Below are positions 17,664-26,154 of a stretch of 64,000 nucleotides of DNA, in pieces (the first letter of the stretch is position 1; each line of letters begins with the position of its first letter). The notes under the pieces are model-generated. The model was not told where the DNA came from. It ran no database searches and saw only the letters and a program-made list of their open reading frames with translations. Where the stretch lies: contig NZ_CADFEB010000007.1 in NCBI RefSeq assembly GCF_902833085.1, positions 457,060-521,059 on the forward strand, in the 5' to 3' direction. The stretch is from Burkholderia ubonensis (GTDB lineage: Bacteria > Pseudomonadota > Gammaproteobacteria > Burkholderiales > Burkholderiaceae). The translations under genes were made by a program, and so were the position numbers.

Positions 17664-18178
17664 GCGTCTGTCTCGTGTGATGCCCGCCCGGTCGCGAGCC
17701 GGCGTGCGAGCACGCCTTCCTCGATTTCCTCGTCCTGCGCGTCTTCGGCGGCGGCCTCGGCCGCGCGCGCGAGCCGGCCGATCCGCTCGCGCACGACGTC
17801 GATCTGCGCGTCGTTGCGCGCGATCCGGCGCGCGCTCGCCGCGAGCTGGTCGAGCTTTTCCTGCAGCGCCGCGCGCAGCCGCGCGCATTGCGCGCTCGCA
17901 AGCGCGTGCTCGTCGAGCAGCGCGTCGCGATAGCGGCGGCATGCCGTGTAGTCGCCGATCAGGAATGGAGCCTGGCCGGCGGCCATCGCGTCGACGCGCG
18001 CCGCATAGCGATTCGCGGCATCGAGCTTCGCATGCGCATGCGCTTCGCCCTGCGCGAGCGCGGCCGCCGCCGCGTCGCGTTCGGCGCGCAGCACACCCTG
18101 CTCCGCGCGCAGCTTCGCGCCGCGCTGCTCGCGCCGCGCGAGCAGCGTCTCGAAGGCGCGCTGCTTGCGGCTCTTCAC
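17660..18178 (-). CDS. sctO: T3SS stalk protein SctO (HrpB7/YscO)
   Basis: A 172-residue protein that is almost all charged alpha-helix rich in Ala, Arg and Glu, a long coiled coil as expected for the central stalk under the SctN ATPase ring (equivalent to FliJ). It starts at GTG 18178 within the sctN stop (GTGA) and ends overlapping the sctT start. Position between hrcN and hrcT matches HrpB7 of Ralstonia and Xanthomonas. Sequence conservation in this family is low, so the assignment rests on position, size and coiled-coil nature. Confidence 0.85.
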   Translation of the reverse strand: MKSRKQRAFETLLARREQRGAKLRAEQGVLRAERDAAAAALAQGEAHAHAKLDAANRYAARVDAMAAGQAPFLIGDYTACRRYRDALLDEHALASAQCARLRAALQEKLDQLAASARRIARNDAQIDVVRERIGRLARAAEAAAEDAQDEEIEEGVLARRLATGRASHETDA

Positions 18179-19503
18179 TGGACGAGCGCGTGCAGCGCGG
18201 CGAGCGTCGCGTCGGGCGGCGAGTACTCGTCGGTGCGCTGGTTGAGGAACGTGCGAATCCGGTCGATCTTCGCGACCGCTTCGTCGGCCGCCGGGTCGCT
18301 GCCGGCCTGGTATTCGCCGAGCTGCAGCAGCGTCTCGATCTCGCGGTGCTTCGCGAGTAGCTGGCGCAGCCGGCCGGCCGCGCCGACGTGCTCGCGCGTC
18401 GCGACCTGCGGCATGATCCGCGACAGGCTGCCGAGCACGTCGATCGCCGGATACTGGTTGCGCGCGGCGATCTCGCGCGACAGGATGATGTGGCCGTCGA
18501 GAATGCCGCGCACCTCCTCGGCGATCGGGTCGCTGCCGGAATCGTCCTCGGCGAGCACCGTGTAGAGCGCGGTGATCGAGCCCTGCTCGCCCATCCCGGT
18601 GCGTTCGAGCAGGCGCGGCAGCTCGGCGAACACGGAAGGCGGGAAGCCGCGCCGCGCGGGCGGCTCGCCGGCCGCGAGGCCGATCTCGCGGCCGGCGCGC
18701 GCGAAGCGCGTCAGCGAATCCATCATCAGCAGCACACGCTTGCCCTGGTCGCGGAAATACTCGGCGATCGCGGTGGCGGCGTACGCGGCCTTCGCGCGCT
18801 CGATCGACGAGCGGTCGGAGGTCGCGCACACGACGACCGAGCGCGCCATGCCGTCCTCGCCCATGATCAGCTCGACGAACTCGCGCACTTCGCGGCCGCG
18901 CTCGCCGATCAGCGCGATCACGTTGACGTCGCACGACGCGCCGCGCGCGAACATGCCGAGCAGCGTGCTCTTGCCGACGCCGGCGGGCGCGAAGATCCCC
19001 ATCCGCTGGCCTTCGCCGAGCGTGATCAGGCCGTCGACGATGCGCACGCCGGTCGCGAGCGACGCGTCGACCATGCGTCGCGACATCGGGTTCGGCGGCG
19101 GCGCGAGCACGGGGCGCAGCGCGTCGAAGTCGAGCGGGCCGCGCCCGTCGATCGGCTCGCCGAAGCTGTCGATCACGCGCCCGAGGATGCCGTTGCCGAC
19201 CTTCACCGACAGCGGTCGCCGCAAGCCGATTACGCGCGTGCCGCGATTGATCTCGCCGAGCGTGCCGAACGGCGACAGCAGCGCGACGTTGCGCGTGAAG
19301 CCGACGACTTCCGCATGCTGGAGCAGCGCACCCGACGCGCTGCGCAGCTCGCACAGCTCGCCGAGCGTCGCTTCGAGGCCGACGACGCGCACGAGCGTAC
19401 CGATCACTTCGAGCACCTTGCCGGTCATGCCGACGGCGGGCTCGATCGCGAGCCGCGCGGCCATCGCGTCGGCGACGCGGGACAGGTCGGTCAGCGCGTT
19501 CAT
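18175..19503 (-). CDS. sctN: T3SS ATPase SctN (HrcN)
   Basis: A 442-residue hexameric ATPase that strips chaperones from and unfolds T3SS substrates at the export gate. Walker A is GVGKST with the lysine at 178; Walker B lies in VLLMMDSLTRFARA; GERGREVREF is the catalytic-glutamate region. An F1-like N-terminal beta-barrel covers about residues 15-90. ATG 19503 overlaps the sctL stop by four bases and its own stop overlaps sctO. Length and motifs are fully typical. Confidence 0.97.
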   Translation of the reverse strand: MNALTDLSRVADAMAARLAIEPAVGMTGKVLEVIGTLVRVVGLEATLGELCELRSASGALLQHAEVVGFTRNVALLSPFGTLGEINRGTRVIGLRRPLSVKVGNGILGRVIDSFGEPIDGRGPLDFDALRPVLAPPPNPMSRRMVDASLATGVRIVDGLITLGEGQRMGIFAPAGVGKSTLLGMFARGASCDVNVIALIGERGREVREFVELIMGEDGMARSVVVCATSDRSSIERAKAAYAATAIAEYFRDQGKRVLLMMDSLTRFARAGREIGLAAGEPPARRGFPPSVFAELPRLLERTGMGEQGSITALYTVLAEDDSGSDPIAEEVRGILDGHIILSREIAARNQYPAIDVLGSLSRIMPQVATREHVGAAGRLRQLLAKHREIETLLQLGEYQAGSDPAADEAVAKIDRIRTFLNQRTDEYSPPDATLAALHALVQ

Positions 19504-20216
19504 GGGCGGCTCGCGTCGTCGAGCGCGCGGGCGAGCGCCGCGCGGATCGCGTTCAGCTGCGTGTCGAGGCTCGCGTCGACGGTGCCGAAATCGGATTCGC
19601 ACACGCAGGTGCCGGGCGCGACGCGCGGCTCGACCACGACGTCGACGGGCACGTTGCGTCCCTGCCGGCGCCACGCGTCGGCGAGCAGCCCGAACTGCTC
19701 GCGCGCGGCGTCGTAATCGGCGTCGCACACGCGCACCGTCAGATAGCTCGCGCCGGCGACGACGCGCTCGACCGTTTCCGCCGCGCGCGCGAACAGCCCG
19801 CGCGCGTCCTCCGCGCGCACCATCTGCTGGACGGCGGCGGCGACGAGCTCCGCGAGCCGCTCGCGCATCCGGTCGCGCACGCGCCGCTCCTGCTCGAACG
19901 AATCGGCCGCCTGCGCGTGCCAGTCGGCGATCGCCTGCGCGCGGCCCGCGTCGTAGCCGCGCGCGTACGCGCTGTCGTGCTCGCGCTGCGCGGCCGCGCC
20001 GAGCGCGTCGGCCCGCGTGCGCGCGTCGGCGGCGATCCGCTCGGCGTCGTCGCGGGCCGCGCGCAGCACGGCGTCGCGTTCGGCCGCGAGCGCATCGAGC
20101 GCGGCGTCGAGCGCTTCGACCGTCTCGAACGCGTCGCGGCGCAGCACGCCGTGCGGCGCGTCGATGCAGAGATCGTCGGCGAGCGGAATCCGCCGGTTCT
20201 TCAGCCAAAAAGCCAT
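19500..20216 (-). CDS. sctL: T3SS stator protein SctL (HrpB5/YscL)
   Basis: A 238-residue FliH/YscL-like peripheral stalk protein that links the SctN ATPase to the SctQ sorting platform and restrains ATP hydrolysis. It has a short conserved N-terminus (FWLKNRRIPLADDLC), a long Ala/Arg/Glu-rich coiled coil (about 40-140) and a compact C-terminal domain that ends VCESDFGTVDASLDTQL, close to the typical family ending. It starts 13 bases before the end of the sctK frame and overlaps sctN by four bases. Confidence 0.92.
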   Translation of the reverse strand: MAFWLKNRRIPLADDLCIDAPHGVLRRDAFETVEALDAALDALAAERDAVLRAARDDAERIAADARTRADALGAAAQREHDSAYARGYDAGRAQAIADWHAQAADSFEQERRVRDRMRERLAELVAAAVQQMVRAEDARGLFARAAETVERVVAGASYLTVRVCDADYDAAREQFGLLADAWRRQGRNVPVDVVVEPRVAPGTCVCESDFGTVDASLDTQLNAIRAALARALDDASRP

Positions 20217-20893
20217 GACCACTCCGGAAACAGCGACGGCAGGCGCGCGAGCAGCGTCGCGCCGTCCGCGTCCGCCGCCGCGCGTTCGATCCACGGCGCG
20301 CGCGCGGCGTCGCGCGGCAGCGCGAGGCGCACGATGCGCATCGGCCCCGCCGGCGACCACGCCCGCTCGCGCTCGAACAGGCACCAGCCTTCCCATGCGA
20401 GGTCGTCGCCGGATCGTTGCGCGAGCGGCACGGGCGGATCGCGGCGCTCGAGATCGCGCGCGCGCGGCGCGTCGGGCAGCTCGGCGAGCGCGCGGCAGCC
20501 GTCGGCGCCGACCCAGCCGGCGAGGCGCATGCGGCTCGCGCGGTCGATCCAGTGGCGCAGCTCGGTGCGCCGGAACAGCAGCGCCCGCACGCGCAATAGC
20601 CGCAGCGTGTCGGCGACGGGCAGCGCGGCGAGCCGGTCGGCGGGCACATCGAAGCCGTCGAGCGACGGCGACGGCGCCCCGAGCGTGCGCAACAGCAGCA
20701 GCGAGCACGCGGCGCGCAGCGCGGGCGCATGGTCGTGCATCGTCGCGACGAGCGGTGCGAGCGCGCCGTGCCAGCTCGCGTGAACCCAGTCGGCCGCGCA
20801 TCGCGCGTTCGCGTCGTAGCCGGCGAGCCACGCGGCCCGCGTCGAGACGCTCGCGACACTGGCGATGCTCGCGGCCGGCGCGCCGCCGCTCAT
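20201..20893 (-). CDS. sctK: T3SS sorting platform protein SctK (HrpB4-like)
   Basis: A 230-residue soluble protein located between sctJ and sctL, the position of hrpB4 in Ralstonia and Xanthomonas. Central residues (LPVADTLRLLRVRALLFRRTELRHWIDR) resemble this poorly conserved family, and the C-terminus is rich in Trp (FPEWSWLFG). SctK attaches the sorting-platform pods to the membrane ring. ATG 20893 overlaps the sctJ stop in an ATGA. Called mainly from position and size. Confidence 0.85.
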   Translation of the reverse strand: MSGGAPAASIASVASVSTRAAWLAGYDANARCAADWVHASWHGALAPLVATMHDHAPALRAACSLLLLRTLGAPSPSLDGFDVPADRLAALPVADTLRLLRVRALLFRRTELRHWIDRASRMRLAGWVGADGCRALAELPDAPRARDLERRDPPVPLAQRSGDDLAWEGWCLFERERAWSPAGPMRIVRLALPRDAARAPWIERAAADADGATLLARLPSLFPEWSWLFG

Positions 20894-21750
20894 CGCGCGC
20901 CAGCCTGCTGAGGCGCGGCCGCGGCGTTCGCGCCGCCGCCGCCATTGCCGCCGCGCAGCCGTGCGGCGAGGCCGCCCGCGCCCGCGCCGCCGTGCTTGCG
21001 CGCGCGCCACCACAGCGCGCCGCCCGCCGCCGCGAGCGCGACGCACGCGAAGATCGCGATCAGCACGCCGACGAGCGTCGCGCCGCCGGACTTCTGCGCG
21101 GGAGGCTGAGCGGCCGACACGAGATCGACCGGATCGGCGGCGACCGACGTGACGCTCACTTCGTCGTAGGTCAGCCCTTCGACGCTGTGGACGACGAGGT
21201 TCTTGATCTGCGGCGTGAGCGTCGCGAGGTTCGCGTTCGGCCGGTACTTGATGAACACCGACGCCGACGACGGCTTCGCGACCTGCGCGAGCGGATCGTT
21301 GTTCGGCAGCACGATGTGCACGCGCGCGACGACGACGCCGTCGATCTTCGACAGCGTGTCCGACAGCTCCTGCGACACGCCGTAGATGAAGCGCACGCGC
21401 TCCTCGGTCGGCGTCGACACGAGGCCGTCCTTCTTGAACAGCGCGCCGAGATCGTCGTAGCGGGTCGCGGGCAGCCCGCGCGCGCGCAGCACTTCCATCG
21501 CCTTGACGATCTGCTTGTCGTCGACGGCGAGCGTCCACGTCTTGCCGCCGTCGGGCGTCTTCTTTTGCGCGTCGACGCCGTTCTGCAGCAGCGCGGCCAT
21601 CATCTCGTTGCAGTCGCGTTCGGCGAGGCCGCCGTACAGCTCCTGCTGGCAGCCGGCGACGAGCACGGCGCTCGCGAGCAGCGCGGCGAGCCGGGCCGTG
21701 CGGCGGTGGCCGGCGGCTGAGGTCGGGGGGCGGAGTCGGTGCATGGTCAT
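20890..21750 (-). CDS. sctJ: T3SS inner ring lipoprotein SctJ (HrcJ)
   Basis: A 286-residue lipoprotein of the YscJ/FliF family that forms the periplasmic ring of the basal body. The lipobox is LVAGC with the lipid-bearing cysteine at residue 34. The family domain follows (ELYGGLAERDCNEMMAALLQ and PTEERVRFIYGVSQELSDTL), and a C-terminal membrane helix lies near residues 225-248 with a basic, Gly-rich tail. The second Met (codon 3) is an equally possible start. It is coupled to sctI upstream and sctK downstream by four-base overlaps. Confidence 0.95.
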   Translation of the reverse strand: MTMHRLRPPTSAAGHRRTARLAALLASAVLVAGCQQELYGGLAERDCNEMMAALLQNGVDAQKKTPDGGKTWTLAVDDKQIVKAMEVLRARGLPATRYDDLGALFKKDGLVSTPTEERVRFIYGVSQELSDTLSKIDGVVVARVHIVLPNNDPLAQVAKPSSASVFIKYRPNANLATLTPQIKNLVVHSVEGLTYDEVSVTSVAADPVDLVSAAQPPAQKSGGATLVGVLIAIFACVALAAAGGALWWRARKHGGAGAGGLAARLRGGNGGGGANAAAAPQQAGAR

Positions 21751-22163
21751 TGGTTCTTCATCAGCGAGCCGATCGCGTCCTTCGTCGACGTGACGACGCC
21801 CATCTTCGCCTGCAGGTCGATCTGCATCGCGGTCGCCTCGGCCGACGCCTGGATCGACGCCGCGAACATCTCGTTCATCGACAGCTCGTTCGCGTGCTGG
21901 CTCAGGTACGCGGCGTTGTCGAGCGCCTGCCTGATCGCGGCGTCCGACGTCTCGACGAGCTTCGATACCGCGCTCGCGTCGTGCGCGTGCGCGACGGGCG
22001 GCGTCGGCGTCGCGTTCGACATCAGCGCCTGGAAGCGGCCGGCGACGTCGGGCGGGACCTCGGCCGGGACATTGGGCGCCGATGCGGCCGGCGCGGCCGC
22101 CGCGTCGGAAAACGCGACGTCGAGCGCGCGGGTCAGGTCGATCGGGGAAAGCGGGGCGTTCAT
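21747..22163 (-). CDS. sctI: T3SS inner rod protein SctI (HrpB2)
   Basis: A 138-residue small secreted protein just before sctJ, the place of HrpB2. The C-terminal third (ELSMNEMFAASIQASAEATAMQIDLQAKMGVVTSTKDAIGSL in part) is the amphipathic helical rod region seen in the HrpB2/PrgJ group; the N-terminal part is Ala/Pro-rich. It is an early substrate thought to form the inner rod below the needle or pilus. ATG 22163 follows AGGAGACC and was preferred over upstream ATGs in the Arg-rich leader. Confidence 0.9.
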   Translation of the reverse strand: MNAPLSPIDLTRALDVAFSDAAAAPAASAPNVPAEVPPDVAGRFQALMSNATPTPPVAHAHDASAVSKLVETSDAAIRQALDNAAYLSQHANELSMNEMFAASIQASAEATAMQIDLQAKMGVVTSTKDAIGSLMKNQ

Positions 22164-22176
22164 GCGGGTCTCCTCG

Positions 22177-22764
22177 TCAAAGACGCAGATACTGCTGATG
22201 CGCGAACGTGGCCTGCGCATCGAAGCCAGCCGCCGGGTGCGCGGGCGATGCATTGGCCCCATCCGTCCCATCGGCCGTGGAGCCGTTCGCCGCCGCGGCC
22301 GATTCGGGCAGTTCCCAGACGCCCGTGCGTTCCGCGTGCTCCTTCGCGAGCAGCACGTCGTGCTGCCGCTCGAGCGCGCGCACGAGCGCGATCGCCTGCG
22401 CGGGGCTGCCCGCCGCGAGCACTTCGTCGGCGGCGATCCGCCATTCCGGATCGCGCTTCAACTGCAGCGCGAACGCGAGCAGCGCCTTGCCGTAGATCGC
22501 GTTCGTCTTGCCGTTCGCGACCTCCGCGAACACGCGCACCGCGTCGTCGAAGTTGCCGAGCGCGACGTGCAGCATGCCGTCGAACATGTCGGCGGCGGGC
22601 AGTTGCGGCGCGAGCACGCGCAGCGCGTCGATCAGCAGGCCGATGTCGTAGGGGTCGGCGGCCGGACCGTCGAGCGCGCCGCCGACCGCGAGGCTCGCGG
22701 CGTCGATCAGTTCGTTCAGCGCCGCTTGGCTGCATCGCAGATAGGTCGGCCGGGATTCGTCCAT
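22177..22764 (-). CDS. hrpB1: HrpB1/HrpK family T3SS protein
   Basis: A 195-residue protein, first gene of the minus-strand operon. The central segment (LRVLAPQLPAADMFDGMLHVALGNFDDAVRVFAE and AIYGKALLAFALQ in part) shows the TPR-like pattern of HrpB1/HrpK. HrpB1 of Xanthomonas binds peptidoglycan and is needed for secretion in the periplasm. The C-terminal 40 residues are low-complexity Ala/Gly. The start has GGAG at -10 and is about 55 bases below a hrpII promoter. A second, shorter family member lies at 33968-34456. Confidence 0.9.
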   Translation of the reverse strand: MDESRPTYLRCSQAALNELIDAASLAVGGALDGPAADPYDIGLLIDALRVLAPQLPAADMFDGMLHVALGNFDDAVRVFAEVANGKTNAIYGKALLAFALQLKRDPEWRIAADEVLAAGSPAQAIALVRALERQHDVLLAKEHAERTGVWELPESAAAANGSTADGTDGANASPAHPAAGFDAQATFAHQQYLRL

Positions 22765-22827
22765 GGTGTGCGCTCCGTGTCGCCGCGCGAGCGGCGCATG
22801 TCGTTGAGGGAAAGGCGTATGGAGCGC

Positions 22828-22888
22828 AAGGTAGCAGCGCGCGGCAGCCGTCCGGCCATCGATGCGAAGCGCGCGCGCGCGGCGCGAA
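22828..22888 (-). promoter_or_regulatory. hrpII/PIP box and -10 for the hrpB1-sctT operon
   Basis: On the minus strand, TTCG at 22888-22885, 16 bases, TTCG at 22868-22865, then TACCTT (YANNNT) at 22833-22828 after 31 bases. This places the start of transcription near 22821, about 55 bases before hrpB1. It forms a divergent pair with the sctU box only 13 bases away. Confidence 0.88.
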
Positions 22889-22901
22889 GCGTGCTGCGCG
22901 C

Positions 22902-22963
22902 TTCGCGCCCGGCGGCGCGGCTTCGGGTCGGCGCGCGCCTGCGGCGCCGCGCGCCGCTAACGT
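22902..22963 (+). promoter_or_regulatory. hrpII/PIP box and -10 for the sctU operon
   Basis: TTCG at 22902-22905, 16 bases, TTCG at 22922-22925, then TAACGT (YANNNT) at 22958-22963 after 32 bases. The start of transcription would be near 22970, 30 bases before ATG 23000. Spacing and sequence match HrpB/HrpX promoters. Confidence 0.88.
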
Positions 22964-22999
22964 ACGCGCCATGTCCTACTCTCGACAGGAACGGCGGCG

Positions 23000-24085
23000 A
23001 TGGCCGAAGAGAAAACCGAAGAGCCCTCCGAGAAAAAGCTGAAGAAGGCGCGTGAGAAGGGCCAGGTCGCAAAGAGCAAGGACGTCGCGGACGCGGTGAC
23101 GCTGGCGGCCGCGATCGGCGTGATGACGGCCGGCGAATCGATGCTGACGGGCGGCCTGACGCGCGCGATCCGCACCGCGCTCGACTTCGTGCAGGGCGAG
23201 CGCACGCCGCAGGCGACGCTCGCCGCGCTGCACGACCTCGCCGCGAGCGCCGCGCTGACGATGCTGCCGTTCGTCGTCGCCGCGATCGTCGCGGGCATCG
23301 TGTCGCAGGCGCCGCAGGCGGGCTTCATGATCACGCTCGAGCCCGTGATGCCGAAATTCGACGCGATCAATCCGATGGCGGGCATCAAGCGGATCTTCTC
23401 GCTGAAGTCGCTGCTCGAGCTCGTGAAGATGATCATCAAGGCGGTCGTGCTCGCATGCGTGATCTGGAAGATGATGACGTCGCTGTTTCCGCTCGTCGTC
23501 GCGAGCGTGTACGAGCCGACGCCGCAGCTGTCGCGCGTGCTGTGGACCGTGCTGATGAAGCTGCTCGGCGTCGTCGTGCTGGTCGTCGTGGTGTTCGCGG
23601 CGGCCGACTACAAGATTGCGCGCGTGATGTTCATCCGCGACAACCGGATGACGAAGGAAGAAACGAAGCGCGAGCACAAGGAGAGCGAAGGCGATCCGCA
23701 CACGAAGGGCGAGCGCCGCCGGCTCGCGCGCGAGATCGCGACGAGCGCGCCGCCGCGCCAGAAGGTCGGGCAGGCGAACGTGCTCGTCGTCAACCCGACG
23801 CACTATGCGGTCGCGATCCGCTATGCGCCCGACGAGCATCCGCTGCCGCGGGTGATTGAGAAGGCCGTCGACGACGGCGCGCTCGCGCTGCGCCGCCACG
23901 CGCACGCGCTCGGCGTGCCGATCGTCGGCAACCCGCCCGTCGCGCGCGCGCTGTACCGCGTCGAGCGCGACGCGGCGATTCCCGAAGAACTGTTCGAAAC
24001 GGTGGCCGCGATCCTGCGCTGGGTCGAATCGGTCGCGGGCGCCCGCGCCGATGCCGCCGCCGTTCCCTCCGCGAGGTCGTCATGA
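23000..24085 (+). CDS. sctU: T3SS substrate-switch protein SctU (HrcU)
   Basis: A 361-residue protein of the FlhB/YscU family with four membrane helices (about 30-200) and a cytosolic C-terminal domain. The self-cleavage motif NPTH is intact at residues 265-268; cleavage changes export from early to late substrates. The N-terminus MAEEKTEEPSEKKLKKARE is the family signature. The gene begins a plus-strand operon behind a hrpII box and overlaps sctV by four bases. Confidence 0.97.
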   Translation: MAEEKTEEPSEKKLKKAREKGQVAKSKDVADAVTLAAAIGVMTAGESMLTGGLTRAIRTALDFVQGERTPQATLAALHDLAASAALTMLPFVVAAIVAGIVSQAPQAGFMITLEPVMPKFDAINPMAGIKRIFSLKSLLELVKMIIKAVVLACVIWKMMTSLFPLVVASVYEPTPQLSRVLWTVLMKLLGVVVLVVVVFAAADYKIARVMFIRDNRMTKEETKREHKESEGDPHTKGERRRLAREIATSAPPRQKVGQANVLVVNPTHYAVAIRYAPDEHPLPRVIEKAVDDGALALRRHAHALGVPIVGNPPVARALYRVERDAAIPEELFETVAAILRWVESVAGARADAAAVPSARSS

Positions 24086-26154
24086 CGCTGAAAACCCTCA
24101 AGTTTCCCGCCGGCGGCGAGGTCGGCATCACGGTGCTGGTCGTCGCGATCGTGTCGCTGATGATCCTGCCGCTGCCGCCCGAAGTGATCGACGTGCTGCT
24201 CGGCTTCAACATCGCGATCAGCGTCACGTTGCTGATGGTGACGATGTACGTCGGCAGCATCGTGTCGCTGTCGGTGTTTCCGTCGATCCTGCTGTTCACG
24301 ACGTTGTACCGGCTGTCGCTGAACATCGCGTCGACGAAGTCGATCCTGCTGCACGCGAACGCGGGCGACATCATCGAGAGCTTCGGCGAGCTCGTTGTCG
24401 GCGGCAATCTCGTCGTCGGCCTCGTCGTATTCCTGATCATCACGATCGTGCAGTTCATCGTGATCGCGAAGGGCTCGGAGCGCGTCGCCGAAGTCGGCGC
24501 GCGCTTCACGCTCGACGCGATGCCCGGCAAGCAGATGAGCATCGACGCGGACCTGCGCGCGAACATCCTGACGCCCGACGAGGCGCGCCGCAAGCGCGCG
24601 ACGCTCGCGAAGGAGAGCCAGCTGCACGGCGGGATGGACGGCGCGATGAAGTTCGTGAAGGGCGACGCGATTGCGGGGCTCATCATCACGCTCGTCAACA
24701 TCGTCGCGGGCATCGCGATCGGCGTGATGTACCACGGGATGACGGCGGGGGAAGCCGCGAACCGCTTCTCGATCCTGTCGGTCGGCGACGCGATGGTGTC
24801 GCAGATTCCGTCGCTGCTGATCTCGGTCGCGGCGGGCGTGATGATCACGCGCGTCGCCGACGATCACGACGAAGGCGAAGGCACGTCGCTCGGCGCCGAG
24901 ATCGCGAAGCAACTGGGCGGCAGCCATCGCGCGCTGTATTTCGCGGCGGTGCTGCTGGTCGGCTTCGCCGCGGTGCCGGGCTTTCCGGCGGCGCTGTTCG
25001 TGCTGCTGTCGGGGACGCTCGCGTTCGCCGGCTACCGGCTGCAGAAGGGCGCGCGCCGCACGGCCGCGCGCGGCGAGCCGGTGATCGCGCTGCAGCGCGC
25101 GGGCGCGAAGAGCAGCACGCCGTCGATCCTGCCGCGCGCGCCGCTGTTCACGTGCGCGATCGGCGTGCGGGTGTCGCCGGATCTCGTCGCGCGGCTCGCG
25201 CCCGCCGCGCTCGATCGCGCATTCGACGAGGAGCGCGCGAAGCTGCAGGAGGAGCAGGGGCTGCCGTTTCCCGGCATCACGCTGTGGACGAGCGACGCGC
25301 TGCCCGAAGCGACGTGCGAGATCCTGATGCGCGACGTGCCGCAGGCGCGGCTCGAATTGCCCGCCGACCAGACGATGCTGCCCGACGCGGCGTCGGACCC
25401 GGCGCTCGCCGGCCGCTGCACGAAGCGCGGGCCCGCGGGCGGCCTCGCCGAGAGCTACTGGATCGACGACAAGGCGGTGCCGGCCGGCGCGCGCGCGTGG
25501 CAGGCCGAGCAGGTGATCGCGCACGAGACGATCGCGCTGCTGAGGCGCAACGCGCACCTGTTCCTCGGCATCCAGGAAACCCAGTGGATTCTCGACCAGC
25601 TCGGCCTCGACTATCCGGGGCTCGTCGCCGAGGTGCAGAAGGCGCTGCCGACGCAGCGCATCGCCGACGTGCTGCGCCGCCTGCTGGAGGAGCACATCCC
25701 GATCCGCAACGCGCGCGACATCATGGAGAGCCTCGTCGCGTGGGGGCCGAAGGAGAAGGACATGCTGATGCTCGCCGAATACGTGCGCGGCGACCTGTCG
25801 CGCTATCTCGCGTATCGCGCGTCGCGCGGCGCACGGCAGTTGCCGGCCGTGCTGCTCGACCTGCCGGTCGAGCAGCACATCCGGCAGTCGATCAAGCAGA
25901 CGCCCGCCGGCAACTTCCTCGCGCTGCCGCCCGAGCAGGTCCGCTATCTGGTCGACAGCGTCGCGTCGTTCGTCGGCGAGACGCCGCGCGACGGCGTCGT
26001 GCTCGTCACGTCGATGGACGTGCGCCGCTACACGCGGCGAATGATCGAGGCGCGGCTCGGCTGGCTGCCCGTCTATTCGTACCAGGAGCTCGGCGACCAG
26101 GTCGAATTGCAGCCGGTCGGCCGCGTGACGATGCCGACGGCGGCCCACGCATGA
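24082..26154 (+). CDS. sctV: T3SS export apparatus protein SctV (HrcV)
   Basis: A 690-residue FHIPEP-family protein. The N-terminal half has about eight membrane helices and the conserved FHIPEP-family stretch SVFPSILLFTTLYRLSLNIA (residues 58-77) and RVAEVGARFTLDAMPGKQM; the C-terminal 330 residues form the cytosolic nonameric ring that receives chaperone-substrate complexes. It overlaps sctU and the HpaP-like gene by four bases each. Confidence 0.97.
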   Translation: MTLKTLKFPAGGEVGITVLVVAIVSLMILPLPPEVIDVLLGFNIAISVTLLMVTMYVGSIVSLSVFPSILLFTTLYRLSLNIASTKSILLHANAGDIIESFGELVVGGNLVVGLVVFLIITIVQFIVIAKGSERVAEVGARFTLDAMPGKQMSIDADLRANILTPDEARRKRATLAKESQLHGGMDGAMKFVKGDAIAGLIITLVNIVAGIAIGVMYHGMTAGEAANRFSILSVGDAMVSQIPSLLISVAAGVMITRVADDHDEGEGTSLGAEIAKQLGGSHRALYFAAVLLVGFAAVPGFPAALFVLLSGTLAFAGYRLQKGARRTAARGEPVIALQRAGAKSSTPSILPRAPLFTCAIGVRVSPDLVARLAPAALDRAFDEERAKLQEEQGLPFPGITLWTSDALPEATCEILMRDVPQARLELPADQTMLPDAASDPALAGRCTKRGPAGGLAESYWIDDKAVPAGARAWQAEQVIAHETIALLRRNAHLFLGIQETQWILDQLGLDYPGLVAEVQKALPTQRIADVLRRLLEEHIPIRNARDIMESLVAWGPKEKDMLMLAEYVRGDLSRYLAYRASRGARQLPAVLLDLPVEQHIRQSIKQTPAGNFLALPPEQVRYLVDSVASFVGETPRDGVVLVTSMDVRRYTRRMIEARLGWLPVYSYQELGDQVELQPVGRVTMPTAAHA

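Noticed and set aside
23821..26148. 775-codon minus-strand frame opposite sctV
   Set aside because: Antisense shadow of sctU/sctV with Arg/His/Asp/Gln-rich composition; the plus-strand genes are certain.
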